A stretch of DNA of 64,000 nucleotides from an uncultured Bacteroides sp. (GCA_944321465.1 CALULL010000011.1:30800-94799); one strand, 5' to 3'; positions 8,580 to 18,730 are shown, numbered from the stretch's first letter. Numbers and translations: made by a program. The notes: generated from the letters alone by a model not told the origin.

Positions 8580-9776
8580 CTATCGGCACTTGTTCTGCCT
8601 GTAGTGGGGCACCACTTTGCGGTGGAAGTACAGGGTGGAGACTACTGTGAGGCAGGCTCCTGTCAGGTATGCTTTGTCGAAGGTACTTATCTCGGCAATG
8701 TACCCGCCCAACAACATGCCCAACCCGATGCCTACGTCCCACGACGTGAGGTAGGTCGAGGTGGCGGTGCCGCGCTGACTGTTGGGGGCAAGGTTGACGA
8801 ACAGCGTGTTGTAGGCCGGGAACATGATGCCAAACCCAATGCCCAGCAACGCCGCCACGACGAAGAACAATGCCGTGCAGGCACCGGCATCCCACGCCAT
8901 CAGCCACCCGCAGCCTGCCAGCAGGAAGAAGCTGGCCACCACGACATAGAGGCTGGCACAGATGACCTGCGTCACCAGCCCCTTGTCGACCAGACGGCCC
9001 GAGAACAACCTCGATACGGCCATGCCCAGCGCCATGCACGTGAAGAAGAAGCCCGTGGAGGCGTTGATGCCTATCTGACGGGCGTACATGGCCACGTAGT
9101 TGGTCGTCATGCCGTAGGGAATGGACAGCATCAGCAGGCTCAGCCCCGCCGGGAGGCCCTTGACAAGAATAAACCGGTCGAGCGACAACGGCGGACGCTT
9201 CACTGGCGGCTTGTAGGGCGTGCGTACCAGCGAGGCACACACGAAGCCGGCCAGGCACGAAGCCAGCGAAGTACAGAAAATGACGGTATAGGACGAACCT
9301 CCGTCGTGCAGGAACAGTCCGGTCATAGGCCCGATGGACATGGCTATGTTGTTGGCCAGTCCGTAGTAGCCCAGTCCTTCGCCACGACGCGAGGAGGGCA
9401 TGATGTCGATGACTATCGTGTTGCCTCCCACCGTCACCATGCCGAACGATACGCCGTGGACAATGCGCAACAAGATGAACAACGTCAACGTGCCAGCCAC
9501 GAGGTAGCCGCCGAAAATGGCCGTGAACACGAAGTAGGCCAGCAGGTAGAGGGGCTTGCGGGCAAACGTGTCGAGCAGGTAGCCCGAGAAAGGACGGATG
9601 CACAGCCCGGCCACCGTGTAGCACGACAACACCGCGCCTACAGCCGTCTTGCTGGCTGCGAACACTTCCGTCAGATAGAACGGCAGGACTGGCATCAGCA
9701 GCCAGAAGCCGAAGTAGAGCAGAAAGTTGGCCGCCAGTATGGCGCAATAGCTCGGAGTGACGAGACGGTCCTTCAT
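8580..9776 (-). CDS. Major facilitator superfamily transporter
   Basis: 398 residues with about twelve hydrophobic segments. The loop after helix 2 (GYLLDTFARKPLY) is the family A motif, and the pairing of two six-helix halves is visible. The family exports drugs, sugars or metabolites by ion coupling. Nothing in the neighbourhood (pheS upstream, nth downstream) points to a substrate. The protein resembles the small exporters annotated as MFS transporters in Bacteroides. Confidence 0.85.
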   Translation of the reverse strand: MKDRLVTPSYCAILAANFLLYFGFWLLMPVLPFYLTEVFAASKTAVGAVLSCYTVAGLCIRPFSGYLLDTFARKPLYLLAYFVFTAIFGGYLVAGTLTLFILLRIVHGVSFGMVTVGGNTIVIDIMPSSRRGEGLGYYGLANNIAMSIGPMTGLFLHDGGSSYTVIFCTSLASCLAGFVCASLVRTPYKPPVKRPPLSLDRFILVKGLPAGLSLLMLSIPYGMTTNYVAMYARQIGINASTGFFFTCMALGMAVSRLFSGRLVDKGLVTQVICASLYVVVASFFLLAGCGWLMAWDAGACTALFFVVAALLGIGFGIMFPAYNTLFVNLAPNSQRGTATSTYLTSWDVGIGLGMLLGGYIAEISTFDKAYLTGACLTVVSTLYFHRKVVPHYRQNKCR

Positions 9777-9838
9777 AACATAATGCTGTGTGGGGTGTAA
9801 GTCTGTGGGAAGGAGGAAGGAAGGGGATGGAAAAGGTC

Positions 9839-9864
9839 GAGGGAGCGGTCTGCCTCGCTCCCTC
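9839..9864 (-). terminator. Terminator of pheS
   Basis: GAGGGAGCG and CGCTCCCTC form a perfect 9-bp stem just after the pheS stop codon. On the minus strand it is followed by GACCTTTTCC. Confidence 0.7.
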
Positions 9865-9873
9865 TCTTAGTTC

Positions 9874-10908
9874 TTAGTAGGCCGCCTGAAACTCTTGCAG
9901 GAAGCGCACATCGTTCTCCGAGAACAGCCGCAGGTCGTTGACGCGGTACTTCAGGTTCGTGATGCGCTCGATGCCCATGCCCAGTGCGTAGCCCGAGTAA
10001 ATCTTGCTGTCGATACCGTTGTTCTCCAGCACGTTGGGGTGAACCATGCCGCAACCCAGTATCTCAACCCAGCCCGTGCCCTTACAGAAGGGGCACCCCT
10101 TGCCGCCGCAAATGTTGCAGCTGATGTCCATTTCGGCACTTGGCTCTGTGAAGGGGAAGTAGGATGGACGCAGGCGTATCTTTGTCTCGGGGCCGAACAT
10201 TTCTTGAGCAAACAGCAGCAGGGTTTGCTTGAGGTCGGCAAACGATACGTTCCGGTCTATGTACAGTCCCTCGACCTGGTGAAAGAAGCAGTGTGCACGG
10301 TAACTGATGGCTTCGTTGCGATAGACACGCCCCGGGCAGATGATGCGGATGGGCGGTTGCTGATGCTCCATCGTGCGGCATTGCACGGAAGAGGTGTGTG
10401 TGCGTAGCACCACGTTGCGCTTTACATTTTCGTTGTCAACCTTGACGAAGAACGTGTCCTGCATGTCGCGTGCCGGATGGTCTTCGGCAAAGTTCAGTGC
10501 CGAGAACACGTGCCAGTCGTCTTCGATTTCAGGTCCCTCGGCGATAGTGAAGCCTTGACGGGCGAAGATGTCAATGATCTGGTTGCGCACGATGGACAGC
10601 GGGTGCCGTGTGCCAAGCCGCTGGGGGTAGGCGGTGCGCGTCAGGTCCATGCCGTCGTACTGGTGGCCGTCTCCCGCAAAGCGGTTTTTCAGCTCGTTGA
10701 TCTTCTCTTGTGCCTTGGTCTTCAGCTCGTTCAGCTTCATGCCCACCATACGCTTTTGGTCGGCGGGCACGTTGCGGAAGTCGGCCATCAGGTCGTTGAT
10801 GATGCCTTTCTTGCCGAGGTATCTGATGCGCAGTGCCTCCAGCTGTTCGGCGTTGTCGGCCTTCAAGACCTCCACTTCTTGCAGCAGTTCTTCTATCTTG
10901 GCTATCAT
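9874..10908 (-). CDS. pheS: Phenylalanine--tRNA ligase alpha subunit
   Basis: 344 residues. The catalytic subunit charges tRNA-Phe in an alpha2-beta2 enzyme. Seen: an N-terminal coiled coil (about residues 1-85) that binds the tRNA, class II motif 2 (VYRNEAISYRAHCFFHQ) and motif 3 (GYALGMGIERI), plus a cysteine-rich CNICGGKGCPFC insertion found in many bacterial PheS proteins. The beta-subunit gene pheT is not adjacent, as is usual in Bacteroidetes. A -7 box TATCTTTG lies about 60 bp upstream, and the gene ends in its own hairpin. Confidence 0.97.
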   Translation of the reverse strand: MIAKIEELLQEVEVLKADNAEQLEALRIRYLGKKGIINDLMADFRNVPADQKRMVGMKLNELKTKAQEKINELKNRFAGDGHQYDGMDLTRTAYPQRLGTRHPLSIVRNQIIDIFARQGFTIAEGPEIEDDWHVFSALNFAEDHPARDMQDTFFVKVDNENVKRNVVLRTHTSSVQCRTMEHQQPPIRIICPGRVYRNEAISYRAHCFFHQVEGLYIDRNVSFADLKQTLLLFAQEMFGPETKIRLRPSYFPFTEPSAEMDISCNICGGKGCPFCKGTGWVEILGCGMVHPNVLENNGIDSKIYSGYALGMGIERITNLKYRVNDLRLFSENDVRFLQEFQAAY

Positions 10909-10967
10909 ATTCGTGTGTGGTTATGGTTAATACGCTAATACGGTAAAGTTCATGCGAAAAATCGCTG

Positions 10968-10975
10968 CAAAGATA
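10968..10975 (-). promoter_or_regulatory. -7 box of pheS
   Basis: CAAAGATA on the plus strand is TATCTTTG on the minus strand, about 60 bp before the pheS start codon. Confidence 0.6.
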
Positions 10976-11150
10976 GATATAAATTGTGGTGGTTATATAC
11001 GCCGCTCCCCTAATTTTTGCCACAGCAGACCTTTCCTTGCCTCTAAAGTAGGTGCATGGCGGGGCTTGGGGAGGCCTGTTTGGTGCGGACCTGCGGAGTG
11101 GTGCCGGGGTGTCAGGACGATTTGTCGGAGGAAGTGTGCCGGGTATGAAG

Positions 11151-11197
11151 AAAGCCCTCTGCTACTGCCTGTTGCAGATGGCAGCTGCAGAGAGCTT
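11151..11197 (-). terminator. Terminator of the PepSY-like lipoprotein gene
   Basis: Read on the minus strand, AAGCTCTCTGC pairs with GCAGAGGGCTT across an inner GCTGCC/GGCAG pairing, followed by TCTTC. It lies about 40 bases after the stop codon. Confidence 0.65.
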
Positions 11198-11233
11198 ATA
11201 CGTCGTGTACTTAGTAGAGACGACCGGACAGGA

Positions 11234-12088
11234 CTATAGAATGGTTCCGTCGGGCATCACTTGGATATGGAATTCTCCAGGCTCCAGTTCGAGGCGGTAG
11301 AAGGTGTTGTCGGGGGTTTCTACGTAGTCGGCATCGTCAATGCGTGTGTTGGGATACTGGGCCGAGACGGCTCCGGTTACGGCTTGGGGCAGTTCGTTAG
11401 GCCATATTTCCCATGAAGTTTCCACCCATGTCCACTCTTGGTCGAACAACAGGTCTTTGGAGCGCTGGTCGTGCACGATGTCGACTTCGTATCCGGCTTG
11501 CATGTTCACCAAGGCCATGTCCAGTTCCACGATGCGTGCGCCCGGGTACTTACTTTCGATGAAAGCTTGTGTCTCGGCGGGCATTTGCAAAGGCTGGTAG
11601 CCTCCACTGTTGTCGCCGCTGCCGTTGTTACCTCCGTTGTTGTTCCATTCGCGTATCAAGATTCCATCAGCCGTATAGTAAAGGTCGGCTTCCTGTTGGT
11701 TTTGTTCCACCTCGATGATGTAGACCACTTCGAGGTCTTTACGTTCCAGCTGGTCGGTGTCGTCCATGCGCCAGTTGGCGTAGTTGCTACTCTCAAAGGC
11801 TGTCTTCACCGCTTGCGGAAAGTCGCGATAGGGCAGGTCGGTTTCGGTCATTTGCCACTCGCCGCCGACGGTGAACCACGCCGAGCGTTCGTAGCCGTCC
11901 CAAAAGTCGGCCACATAATAGTTCCTTTCGGTTTCCCACTCGATGCGTTGCGCGTTGGGATAGCGTTCGGACAGGGCGTTGTTCAGTTCGCTTGGTACGT
12001 TGATGTTGTCATCGTCGTTGTCGCAGCTGTACATTGTCAGGGCGGCCAAGCCCAAGCCCAACATGGGCAGATAGTTCTTCAGTTTCAT
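11234..12088 (-). CDS. PepSY-like (DUF2874) lipoprotein
   Basis: 284 residues. The N-terminus has a lipoprotein signal with the likely lipidated cysteine in LTMYSC (residues 17-22), followed by an acidic DNDDDN linker. Two similar halves follow (about residues 33-145 and 165-284), joined by a glycine/asparagine-rich linker ([15 protein letters not shown]). Each half starts with a helix of the form [12 protein letters not shown] or [12 protein letters not shown] and carries antiparallel strands, the PepSY-like beta-lactamase-inhibitor fold of DUF2874. The family is abundant in Bacteroidales envelopes and has no firmly known function. It is monocistronic and divergent from metG. Confidence 0.85.
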   Translation of the reverse strand: MKLKNYLPMLGLGLAALTMYSCDNDDDNINVPSELNNALSERYPNAQRIEWETERNYYVADFWDGYERSAWFTVGGEWQMTETDLPYRDFPQAVKTAFESSNYANWRMDDTDQLERKDLEVVYIIEVEQNQQEADLYYTADGILIREWNNNGGNNGSGDNSGGYQPLQMPAETQAFIESKYPGARIVELDMALVNMQAGYEVDIVHDQRSKDLLFDQEWTWVETSWEIWPNELPQAVTGAVSAQYPNTRIDDADYVETPDNTFYRLELEPGEFHIQVMPDGTIL

Positions 12089-12251
12089 GTCGTTTGTCGT
12101 TTTATGTTGGTAAAATCTCTTTGTTGGCGGAGAAGCATGTACCGTCAGTTTGCGTTGCTCGGGGCTCTCCTTCCGCTTGTTGTCTGTCGCAAAGATGGGG
12201 GACGAATTGGGAAAGAAATGGGAATAAGGACACTATTTGTCAGAAAAGCCG

Positions 12252-12259
12252 TATCTTTG
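12252..12259 (+). promoter_or_regulatory. -7 box of metG
   Basis: TATCTTTG, a perfect TAnnTTTG, about 125 bp before the chosen metG start. It lies downstream of the longest-ORF start, which argues against that longer start. Confidence 0.6.
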
Positions 12260-12384
12260 CGCGGTTCAAAACGTTCCGGCTGCGGTTCGCGATCCTTTCC
12301 GCTTCTCGGCTGAGGAGGTTCCCGGTTGTTTGGTTCTGCGCGGTTTCCGAAGAATTGAAGCAAATACAATTAAGATATATACAA

Positions 12385-14427
12385 ATGGAAAAGAAATTCA
12401 AACGTACCACCGTGACATCGGCTCTGCCGTATGCCAACGGGCCTGTCCATATAGGACACTTGGCCGGAGTCTATGTGCCGGCCGATATATACGTCCGCTA
12501 TCTGCGTCTGAAAAAAGAGGAAGTCATCTTCATCGGTGGAAGCGACGAGCACGGTGTGCCTATCACCATTCGTGCCAAGAAGGAGGGTTGCACGCCTCAG
12601 GACATTGTGGATCGTTATCACGAACTGATAAAACACTCGTTCGAAGAGTTTGGCGTTTCGTTCGATGTCTATGGCCGCACCACTTCGCAAGTACACAGTA
12701 AGACGGCATCTGACTTCTTCCGCGAGCTGTATGACAAAGGCGAGTTTATAGAGAAAACTTCCATGCAATATTACGACGAGGAGGCAAAGACGTTCCTGGC
12801 CGACCGCTACATCACGGGGGAATGTCCCCGTTGCCATGCACAAGGTGCATACGGTGACCAGTGTGAGAAGTGCGGCAGCACGCTCAGCCCCACGGAACTG
12901 ATTAACCCCAAGAGTGCCATCAGCGGCAGCCAACCCGTGATGAAAGAGACCAAGCATTGGTATCTTCCTTTGGACAAGCACGAGCCATGGCTCAGACAGT
13001 GGATTCTGGAAGAGCACAAAGAATGGCGCCCCAACGTGTACGGGCAATGCAAATCGTGGCTTGACATGGGGCTTCAGCCTCGCGCCGTGAGCCGTGACTT
13101 GGACTGGGGTATTCCTGTGCCGGTGGAAGGGGCTGAAGGCAAGGTACTCTACGTCTGGTTCGATGCTCCTATTGGCTACATTAGCAACACCAAGGAGTTG
13201 TTGCCCGACTCGTGGGAGAAGTGGTGGAAAGATCCCGATACACGTCTTGTCCACTTCATCGGAAAGGACAACATCGTGTTCCACTGCATTGTTTTCCCGG
13301 CCATGCTGAAGGCCGAAGGCTCGTATATCTTGCCCGATAACGTTCCGGCCAACGAGTTCCTCAATCTGGAAGGCGACAAGATTTCCACTTCGCGTAACTG
13401 GGCTGTGTGGTTGCACGAGTACTTGCAGGACTTTCCCGGAAAGCAGGATGTACTGCGCTATGTGCTTACCGCCAACGCGCCCGAGACCAAGGACAACGAC
13501 TTTACTTGGAAAGACTTTCAGGCACGCAATAACAACGAGTTGGTAGCCGTTTACGGAAACTTTGTCAACCGTGCATTGCAACTCACCAAGAAGTATTTCG
13601 ACGGCGTAGTTCCGATGTGTGGTGAGCTGACTGATTATGACCGAGAGACGTTGCGTGAGTTTGCCGATGTCAAAGGAGAGGTGGAACGCCTGCTTGATAC
13701 CTTTAAGTTCCGCGATGCTCAAAAGGAAACCATGAACCTGGCACGTCTTGGCAACAAATATCTGGCCGATACCGAGCCGTGGAAACTGGCCAAGACTGAC
13801 ATGCCGCGCGTAGGCACCATCCTCAACATTGCTTTGCAGTTGGCCGCCAACCTGTCTGTTGCTTTCGAGCCATTCTTGCCTTTCAGTTCAAAGAAGTTGC
13901 GTGAGATGCTGAACATGGACATTTGCGACTGGAACAGCTTGGGCCGTACCGACTTGCTGCCCGCCGGACACAAACTGAACGAGCCGACCTTGCTTTTCGA
14001 GAAGATAGACGACGCAACCATTCAGGCGCAGGTAGACAAACTGCTGGCCACCAAGCGTGCCAATGAAGCAGCAGCATACAAAGCCCGTCCGGTGAAGGCA
14101 AATGTCTCGATAGAGGAGTTTGACAAGCTTGACATCCGCGTAGGCACCGTACTTGAGTGTGAGACTGTGCCCAAAATGAAGAAACTGTTGAAGTTCAAGA
14201 TAGCCGACGGGCTGGAAGACCGTACCATCGTGAGCGGCATAGCCCAGCAGTACAAGCCCGAGGAATTGGTAGGCAAGCAGGTGCTGTTCATCGCAAACTT
14301 GGCTCCGCGTCAGTTCAAGAATGGGCTGGTGAGCCAAGGCATGATACTGTCAGCCGAAGACTGGGACGGCTCATTGGCCGTGACTTCTGTGCTTCGGGAG
14401 GTGAAACCAGGCAGTGAAGTGAAATAA
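12385..14427 (+). CDS. metG: Methionine--tRNA ligase
   Basis: 680 residues from the ATG beginning [20 protein letters not shown] longer in-frame ORF exists from 12034, but it would begin upstream of the promoter box and adds sequence unlike any MetG. Seen: PVHIGHLAG (HIGH motif), the zinc knuckle [23 protein letters not shown] (KMSKS equivalent) and, from about residue 565, a C-terminal EMAP/Trbp111-type tRNA-binding domain ([22 protein letters not shown]). This is the long, dimeric form of MetRS. It charges initiator and elongator tRNA-Met. The flippase gene follows after 21 bp. Confidence 0.97.
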   Translation: MEKKFKRTTVTSALPYANGPVHIGHLAGVYVPADIYVRYLRLKKEEVIFIGGSDEHGVPITIRAKKEGCTPQDIVDRYHELIKHSFEEFGVSFDVYGRTTSQVHSKTASDFFRELYDKGEFIEKTSMQYYDEEAKTFLADRYITGECPRCHAQGAYGDQCEKCGSTLSPTELINPKSAISGSQPVMKETKHWYLPLDKHEPWLRQWILEEHKEWRPNVYGQCKSWLDMGLQPRAVSRDLDWGIPVPVEGAEGKVLYVWFDAPIGYISNTKELLPDSWEKWWKDPDTRLVHFIGKDNIVFHCIVFPAMLKAEGSYILPDNVPANEFLNLEGDKISTSRNWAVWLHEYLQDFPGKQDVLRYVLTANAPETKDNDFTWKDFQARNNNELVAVYGNFVNRALQLTKKYFDGVVPMCGELTDYDRETLREFADVKGEVERLLDTFKFRDAQKETMNLARLGNKYLADTEPWKLAKTDMPRVGTILNIALQLAANLSVAFEPFLPFSSKKLREMLNMDICDWNSLGRTDLLPAGHKLNEPTLLFEKIDDATIQAQVDKLLATKRANEAAAYKARPVKANVSIEEFDKLDIRVGTVLECETVPKMKKLLKFKIADGLEDRTIVSGIAQQYKPEELVGKQVLFIANLAPRQFKNGLVSQGMILSAEDWDGSLAVTSVLREVKPGSEVK

Positions 14428-14448
14428 GTCCGCGTAGCGACGACGTAC

Positions 14449-15924
14449 ATGAGGAAAAAAAAAGAGGAAAGCCTGAAGGAGCGTACGGCCAACGGGCTGC
14501 TGTGGGGAGGGCTGAACAACGGAGTGCAACAACTGCTGTCTTTGCTGTTCGGCATCTTCCTGGCCCGTATGCTCAGTGCGGAGGATTATGGAATGGTGGG
14601 GATGCTCACGATCTTTACGGTCGTGGCATCGGCCATTCAGGAGTGCGGGTTTACAAATGCGCTGGCCAATAAACAGAAGGTGAGCGACCAAGACTACAAC
14701 GCCGTCTTCTGGTTCAGCACGTTGACGGGACTGGGGCTTTACATCATCCTTTTCCTTTGTGCCCCCCTCATCGCACGTTTCTATCGCCACCCCGAGCTCT
14801 CCGAGCTGGCCCGTTTCCTGTTCTTTGGTTTTGTCATATCGAGCACAGGAGTGGCTCACAACGCTGTCCTTTTCCGTCGTCTTATGGTCAGAGAAAAAGC
14901 TGTGGCGCAGATGACGGCTCTTGCCATCAGTGGCCTGACGGGGATTTACGCGGCTTGGCTGGAGTATGGTTATGGAGCTATCGTAGGACAGACCTTGATG
15001 TACATCCTGGTCTACAATGTCATGCTGTGGCATTACTCGCCGTGGAGACCTTCGTTGCCCGTTTCCTTTTACCCGTTGCGGGACATGATTGGCTTCAGCA
15101 GCAAAATTCTCGTCACAAATGTATTCACGCAGATAAACAACAACATCTTTGCTCTGTTGTTGGGGCGTTTGTTCTCCCCTGCCCAAGTGGGCTACTACAC
15201 ACAGGCCAACAAATGGAACAATATGGGCCACAGCCTGATAACCAACATGGTGACCGGGGTGGCCCAGCCTGTGTTGACCGAGGTGGCCGACCAGCCGGGA
15301 AGGCAACTGGCGGTGTTTCGCAAGATGTTGCGCTTCACTGCTTTCGTGTCTTTTCCTGCTATGTTCGGGCTGGCACTGATTGCGCACGAGCTGGTAATCA
15401 TTGCCGTTACCGACAAGTGGGCCCCCAGTGTGCCTATGTTGCAGCTTCTTTGTCTGTGGGGGGCCATAATCCCGCTGGCTTCCTTGGGGGCCAATCTCAT
15501 CATAAGTAAGGGTCGTTCGGACATCTATATGTGGAATACTATAATTATAGGTGTCTTGCAGGTGGCCGTCATGTGGCTGTCGTCCCCCCAAGGCGTTACG
15601 GCCATGATAGCTTCAGTGGTGATACTCAATGCAGTATGGCTATTCGTGTGGCATAGCTTCGTGCGTCGGCTGCTGGGGCTTTCGTTGCTGAACGCGCTGG
15701 CCGATACCCTTCCGTTTGCTTTCGTGGCGGCAGGTGTCATGGGAGCGGTCTACTTCCTGACATTGCCCCTGACCAACATCTACGTTCTGTTGCTACTGAA
15801 GGTCCTGCTGGCCGTTGTGCTCTATGTGGGCATAATGTGGCTGTGCAGGGCGGTGGTGTTGCGCGATTGCATAGGCTTCATACGTTGTCACTTGCCTCGT
15901 CATTCTATTCACGATGGCCGTTAA
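14449..15924 (+). CDS. Lipopolysaccharide/exopolysaccharide flippase (MOP superfamily)
   Basis: 491 residues, almost entirely hydrophobic helices (12-14 predicted by eye). The start RKKKEESLKERTANGLLWGGLNNG and the LARMLSAEDYGMVGM segment are typical of the WzxC/PST branch of polysaccharide transporters. These flip lipid-linked glycans across the inner membrane. Two glycosyltransferase genes follow in the same direction, so the three probably form a small glycan-assembly cassette attached to metG. No polymerase or initiating transferase is present in the window. Confidence 0.9.
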   Translation: MRKKKEESLKERTANGLLWGGLNNGVQQLLSLLFGIFLARMLSAEDYGMVGMLTIFTVVASAIQECGFTNALANKQKVSDQDYNAVFWFSTLTGLGLYIILFLCAPLIARFYRHPELSELARFLFFGFVISSTGVAHNAVLFRRLMVREKAVAQMTALAISGLTGIYAAWLEYGYGAIVGQTLMYILVYNVMLWHYSPWRPSLPVSFYPLRDMIGFSSKILVTNVFTQINNNIFALLLGRLFSPAQVGYYTQANKWNNMGHSLITNMVTGVAQPVLTEVADQPGRQLAVFRKMLRFTAFVSFPAMFGLALIAHELVIIAVTDKWAPSVPMLQLLCLWGAIIPLASLGANLIISKGRSDIYMWNTIIIGVLQVAVMWLSSPQGVTAMIASVVILNAVWLFVWHSFVRRLLGLSLLNALADTLPFAFVAAGVMGAVYFLTLPLTNIYVLLLLKVLLAVVLYVGIMWLCRAVVLRDCIGFIRCHLPRHSIHDGR

Positions 15925-15969
15925 GGTCTTATCTTTCCCTTTACCTCTTCGTGATAAACCGGTCTTTTT

Positions 15970-16866
15970 ATGAATATCCCGACAAATACCCCTTGCTTCC
16001 TGACCCTTGTGCCTGTGGGCGGGCTGGCCAACAGGATGAAGGCCATAGACTCGGCTGTCTCTCTGGCGAGTGCCACGGGCAGTCGTCTGCGCATTGTGTG
16101 GTTTCGCGATAGTGGTCTGAAGTGTCGTTTCGACCAGTTGTTTGCTCCTTTGGACAGAATCGACGGGCCGGAACTGTGCGAGGCGACCTTGGCCGACTTG
16201 CTGCTGCTCGACCGCCCCCGCAAGCGCAACTTCCGCGTTCCCCGCCTTTATCAGCGTTTGCACTTCGACCGCTGCATTTACGAGCAAGAAGCCACTCGTC
16301 TGTTTCGCCAAGGGTTCGACTTTGCACGTTGCCTGACTTCGTATAGAAACCTTTACATAGCTTCGTGTGTGTATTTCAGTCCGAGGCTGACAGGCGGGCA
16401 GTTGTTCGACATCTTCCATCCGCAACCGCTCTTGCAGGCCGAGATAGAGCGTGTGGCGGCACAGTGCATAGGCCCTCGGACGGTGGGAATACACATCCGC
16501 CGTACCGACAACGTGCTTTCCATCGAGCAAAGTCCTACCGAGCTGTTCATCGACCGCATGGAGCAGGAGATTGCCGCCTGTCCCGACGTGAACTTTTATC
16601 TGGCTACAGACTCCGAGGAGGAGAAGGAACGGTTGACGGCACGTTTCGGACAGCGCATCACGACCTGTCCCCGGCAGGCCGAACGCAACAGCGTGCGCGG
16701 GGTGCAGGACGCGGTAGTGGAGCTTTTCCTCCTCTCCCGCACTTGCCGCATACTTGGCTCGGCCCACAGTTCCTACTCCGAGACGGCTGCGCAGCTGGGA
16801 GGCATTCCGTTTGAGGTCGTGAGCCGTCCGTCATGTCCAGACACGGAAAGGAGGACATTGGCATGA
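15970..16866 (+). CDS. Fucosyltransferase-like glycosyltransferase
   Basis: 298 residues. The N-terminal VGGLANRMKAIDSA resembles the nucleotide-binding start of the O-fucosyltransferase/NodZ superfamily. The conserved VGIHIRRTDN at about residues 175-184 matches the basic donor-binding motif that contacts GDP-fucose in those enzymes. FYLATDSEEEK and GSAHSSYSETAA complete the C-terminal half-domain. The fold assignment is therefore good, but donor and acceptor are inferred only. It overlaps the next glycosyltransferase by the four bases ATGA, indicating translational coupling. Confidence 0.75.
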   Translation: MNIPTNTPCFLTLVPVGGLANRMKAIDSAVSLASATGSRLRIVWFRDSGLKCRFDQLFAPLDRIDGPELCEATLADLLLLDRPRKRNFRVPRLYQRLHFDRCIYEQEATRLFRQGFDFARCLTSYRNLYIASCVYFSPRLTGGQLFDIFHPQPLLQAEIERVAAQCIGPRTVGIHIRRTDNVLSIEQSPTELFIDRMEQEIAACPDVNFYLATDSEEEKERLTARFGQRITTCPRQAERNSVRGVQDAVVELFLLSRTCRILGSAHSSYSETAAQLGGIPFEVVSRPSCPDTERRTLA

Positions 16867-17783
16867 AGGAATTGCGGCTTGCAATGAAGGTAATGGTTGT
16901 GGTAGTGACCTACAATTTTGAGCCTTGGATGGAACGTTGCTTGGGTAGCCTGCGGCGGTCGGAGCACCCGGCGGATGTGGTGGTGGTGGACAACAACTCG
17001 TCCGACCGCACCGTGGAGTTGCTGCGGGCGAACTACCCCGAAGTCGAGCTATTGACCAACAAGTGCAACCTGGGGTTTGGACAAGCCAACAATCAGGGGT
17101 TTTCCTTGGCTCTTGCCCGGGGCTACGACGCGGTGTTCCTGCTCAATCAGGATGCCTGGATAGAACCTGCGACCATCGGTACGCTTTGCAGATTGAGCGA
17201 GGAACACCCGGAGTATGGCATTCTGTCTCCCCTGCATCTTACGGGAACTGGCAACCGGCTGGACCACGGTTTTGCCGTCTACACCCACCTGCCAGAAGAC
17301 GCATTGCCTTGTGCCGTGGACGAGGACGACCGGTTGCGTCGGGCGGACTTCATCAACGCCGCCTTTTGGTTCTTGCCTCGGCACACGTTGCAAGTGGCGG
17401 GCGGCTTCTCGCCGCTGTTCTACCATTATGGCGAGGACAAGGACTATGCCAACCGCATGCGGTACCACGGCCTGTTAGTGGGCTTTTCGCCCTTGGTGCG
17501 GGGCTGGCACGACCGCGAGCGGCGGCAGCCCAGCCGAAAGTCGGCCTTCCGGTCGGAGCGTGTCTACCTGCTCTCCGAGTATGCCAATCCGTGTTATTCC
17601 CTCCCCCGTGCCTTTGCTTTCGGAGTGCTGGCCGGTGCGAAGAAGGCCTTGTTGGCGTTGCTGCGTCTGCGTCTGCGCGATGCCTTGGCCTACGTCGGCA
17701 TTGTCTTCCGGCTGTTGTGGGCCACAGCCTCCGTAGTGCGGCTGCGCAAGCTGGTGCGTGCCCGAGGCCCCCATTTCATCTGA
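16863..17783 (+). CDS. Family 2 glycosyltransferase (rhamnosyltransferase-like)
   Basis: 306 residues from the ATG that overlaps the previous stop codon (ATGA). A start 30 bases earlier is possible but lies inside the upstream gene. Seen: VVVVTYNFEPWMERC, the VVVDNNSSDRTVE nucleotide-sugar segment, FLLNQDAWIEP in the position of the DxD motif (here QDA), and FYHYGEDKDYANRM near the acceptor side, typical of the WcaA/RfbF-like GT2 enzymes. A short C-terminal hydrophobic/basic region may associate with the membrane. Third gene of the flippase cassette; convergent with menA. Confidence 0.88.
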   Translation: MKELRLAMKVMVVVVTYNFEPWMERCLGSLRRSEHPADVVVVDNNSSDRTVELLRANYPEVELLTNKCNLGFGQANNQGFSLALARGYDAVFLLNQDAWIEPATIGTLCRLSEEHPEYGILSPLHLTGTGNRLDHGFAVYTHLPEDALPCAVDEDDRLRRADFINAAFWFLPRHTLQVAGGFSPLFYHYGEDKDYANRMRYHGLLVGFSPLVRGWHDRERRQPSRKSAFRSERVYLLSEYANPCYSLPRAFAFGVLAGAKKALLALLRLRLRDALAYVGIVFRLLWATASVVRLRKLVRARGPHFI

Positions 17784-17815
17784 CTCGGGTAGCCAGTGCG
17801 CCCGTTTCCCCTCTC

Positions 17816-18730
17816 TCAGGTCGTGATAGCCACGGCAAGCAAGAGGGAGAAGAACAGCATGTTGCGCGACGTTTCGCCCAGGATGCTGTTCAACTTCTCG
17901 CCGCTTCCTATAGCCACCATCTTGCGCCAGGTGGCGTAGTGGAGAAACAAGTAGCTGCACACGGCCCAGACGAACTCGAACAGCGTCAGCTTTCCGCCCG
18001 GCATCAGCGACAGGGCAAGCAGGGCCGCGCCAAGCCCCAGTCCCAAGTAGGCGTAGCGACCGGCAGCTTCGCCGAAACGCACGACAAAGGTCTGTTTTCC
18101 ACTGAGCCTGTCCTGGTCGCGGTCGCGATAGTTGTTTACCATAAGCAAGGTGTCGATGGAGAGGCCACTGATGAGCGACAGGACACCAGCCTCCCACGTC
18201 AAGCTTCCGGCCTGCACGTAGTAGGTGCCCATGACTGGCACCAGTCCGAAGAACACCACTACCAGCACGTCGCCCAGCCCGCTGTAGGAGAACGAGGTGG
18301 TATAGAGAAACGCGAAGACAACGCAGACCACGCCCGCCGCCAGCAGTTCCAGCCCATGCCAAGGCAATGCCCGCCCGTACATCAGCAGGATGGCAAGTCC
18401 CGCCAGGCAGGACAGGGCTATCACGACGGCAATGCCCAACGTCATGGCACGCGGCGTTATCCACCCTTGGGCACAGGCCCGGGTAGGACCTATGCGGTCG
18501 CTGCGGTCAGTACCCCGGCGGAAATCAAACAGGTCGTTGATGAAGTTGGCCGCTATCTGCATACCGCAGGCAAAGGCGGCGCACAGCAGGGCAGCGGGGA
18601 GCCTGAACGTATCGTCGGAGGCGGCCAGTGCCGTGCCCAGTATCACGGGGATGAAGGCTGCGGTCAGCGTCTTGGGCCGGGCGGCCAGCAGCCAGGCACG
18701 CAGGGCCGACGGAGGGGTAGTGGTTTCCAT
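17816..18730 (-). CDS. menA: 1,4-dihydroxy-2-naphthoate polyprenyltransferase
   Basis: 304 residues, UbiA-type membrane prenyltransferase that attaches the isoprenoid tail to DHNA in menaquinone synthesis. The two aspartate-rich motifs are visible: NFINDLFDFRRGTDRSD in the first half and NNYRDRDQDRLSGK in the second, both with the extra basic residues typical of MenA. About nine hydrophobic helices. The start at 18730 (METTTPPSA) was chosen because a TACTTTTG promoter box lies at 18785-18792; the longer ORF start at 18787 would fall inside that box. No other men genes are nearby. Confidence 0.93.
   Translation of the reverse strand: METTTPPSALRAWLLAARPKTLTAAFIPVILGTALAASDDTFRLPAALLCAAFACGMQIAANFINDLFDFRRGTDRSDRIGPTRACAQGWITPRAMTLGIAVVIALSCLAGLAILLMYGRALPWHGLELLAAGVVCVVFAFLYTTSFSYSGLGDVLVVVFFGLVPVMGTYYVQAGSLTWEAGVLSLISGLSIDTLLMVNNYRDRDQDRLSGKQTFVVRFGEAAGRYAYLGLGLGAALLALSLMPGGKLTLFEFVWAVCSYLFLHYATWRKMVAIGSGEKLNSILGETSRNMLFFSLLLAVAITT

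Larger units (their letters stand above)
10909..11233. other. Intergenic region between pheS and the PepSY-like gene
   Basis: 325 bases without a gene. It holds the pheS promoter (-7 box at 10968-10975 on the minus strand) and the terminator of the upstream PepSY-like gene (11151-11197). Between them, about 11000-11150, nothing recognisable is seen. Confidence 0.6.

Noticed and set aside
12034-12384. N-terminal extension of metG, and similar extensions of menA, tpx, kbl, fabH, pstS and glnS
   Set aside because: The extended parts lack family similarity, and in most cases they cross or precede a TAnnTTTG promoter box; the shorter ATG starts fit the family lengths.
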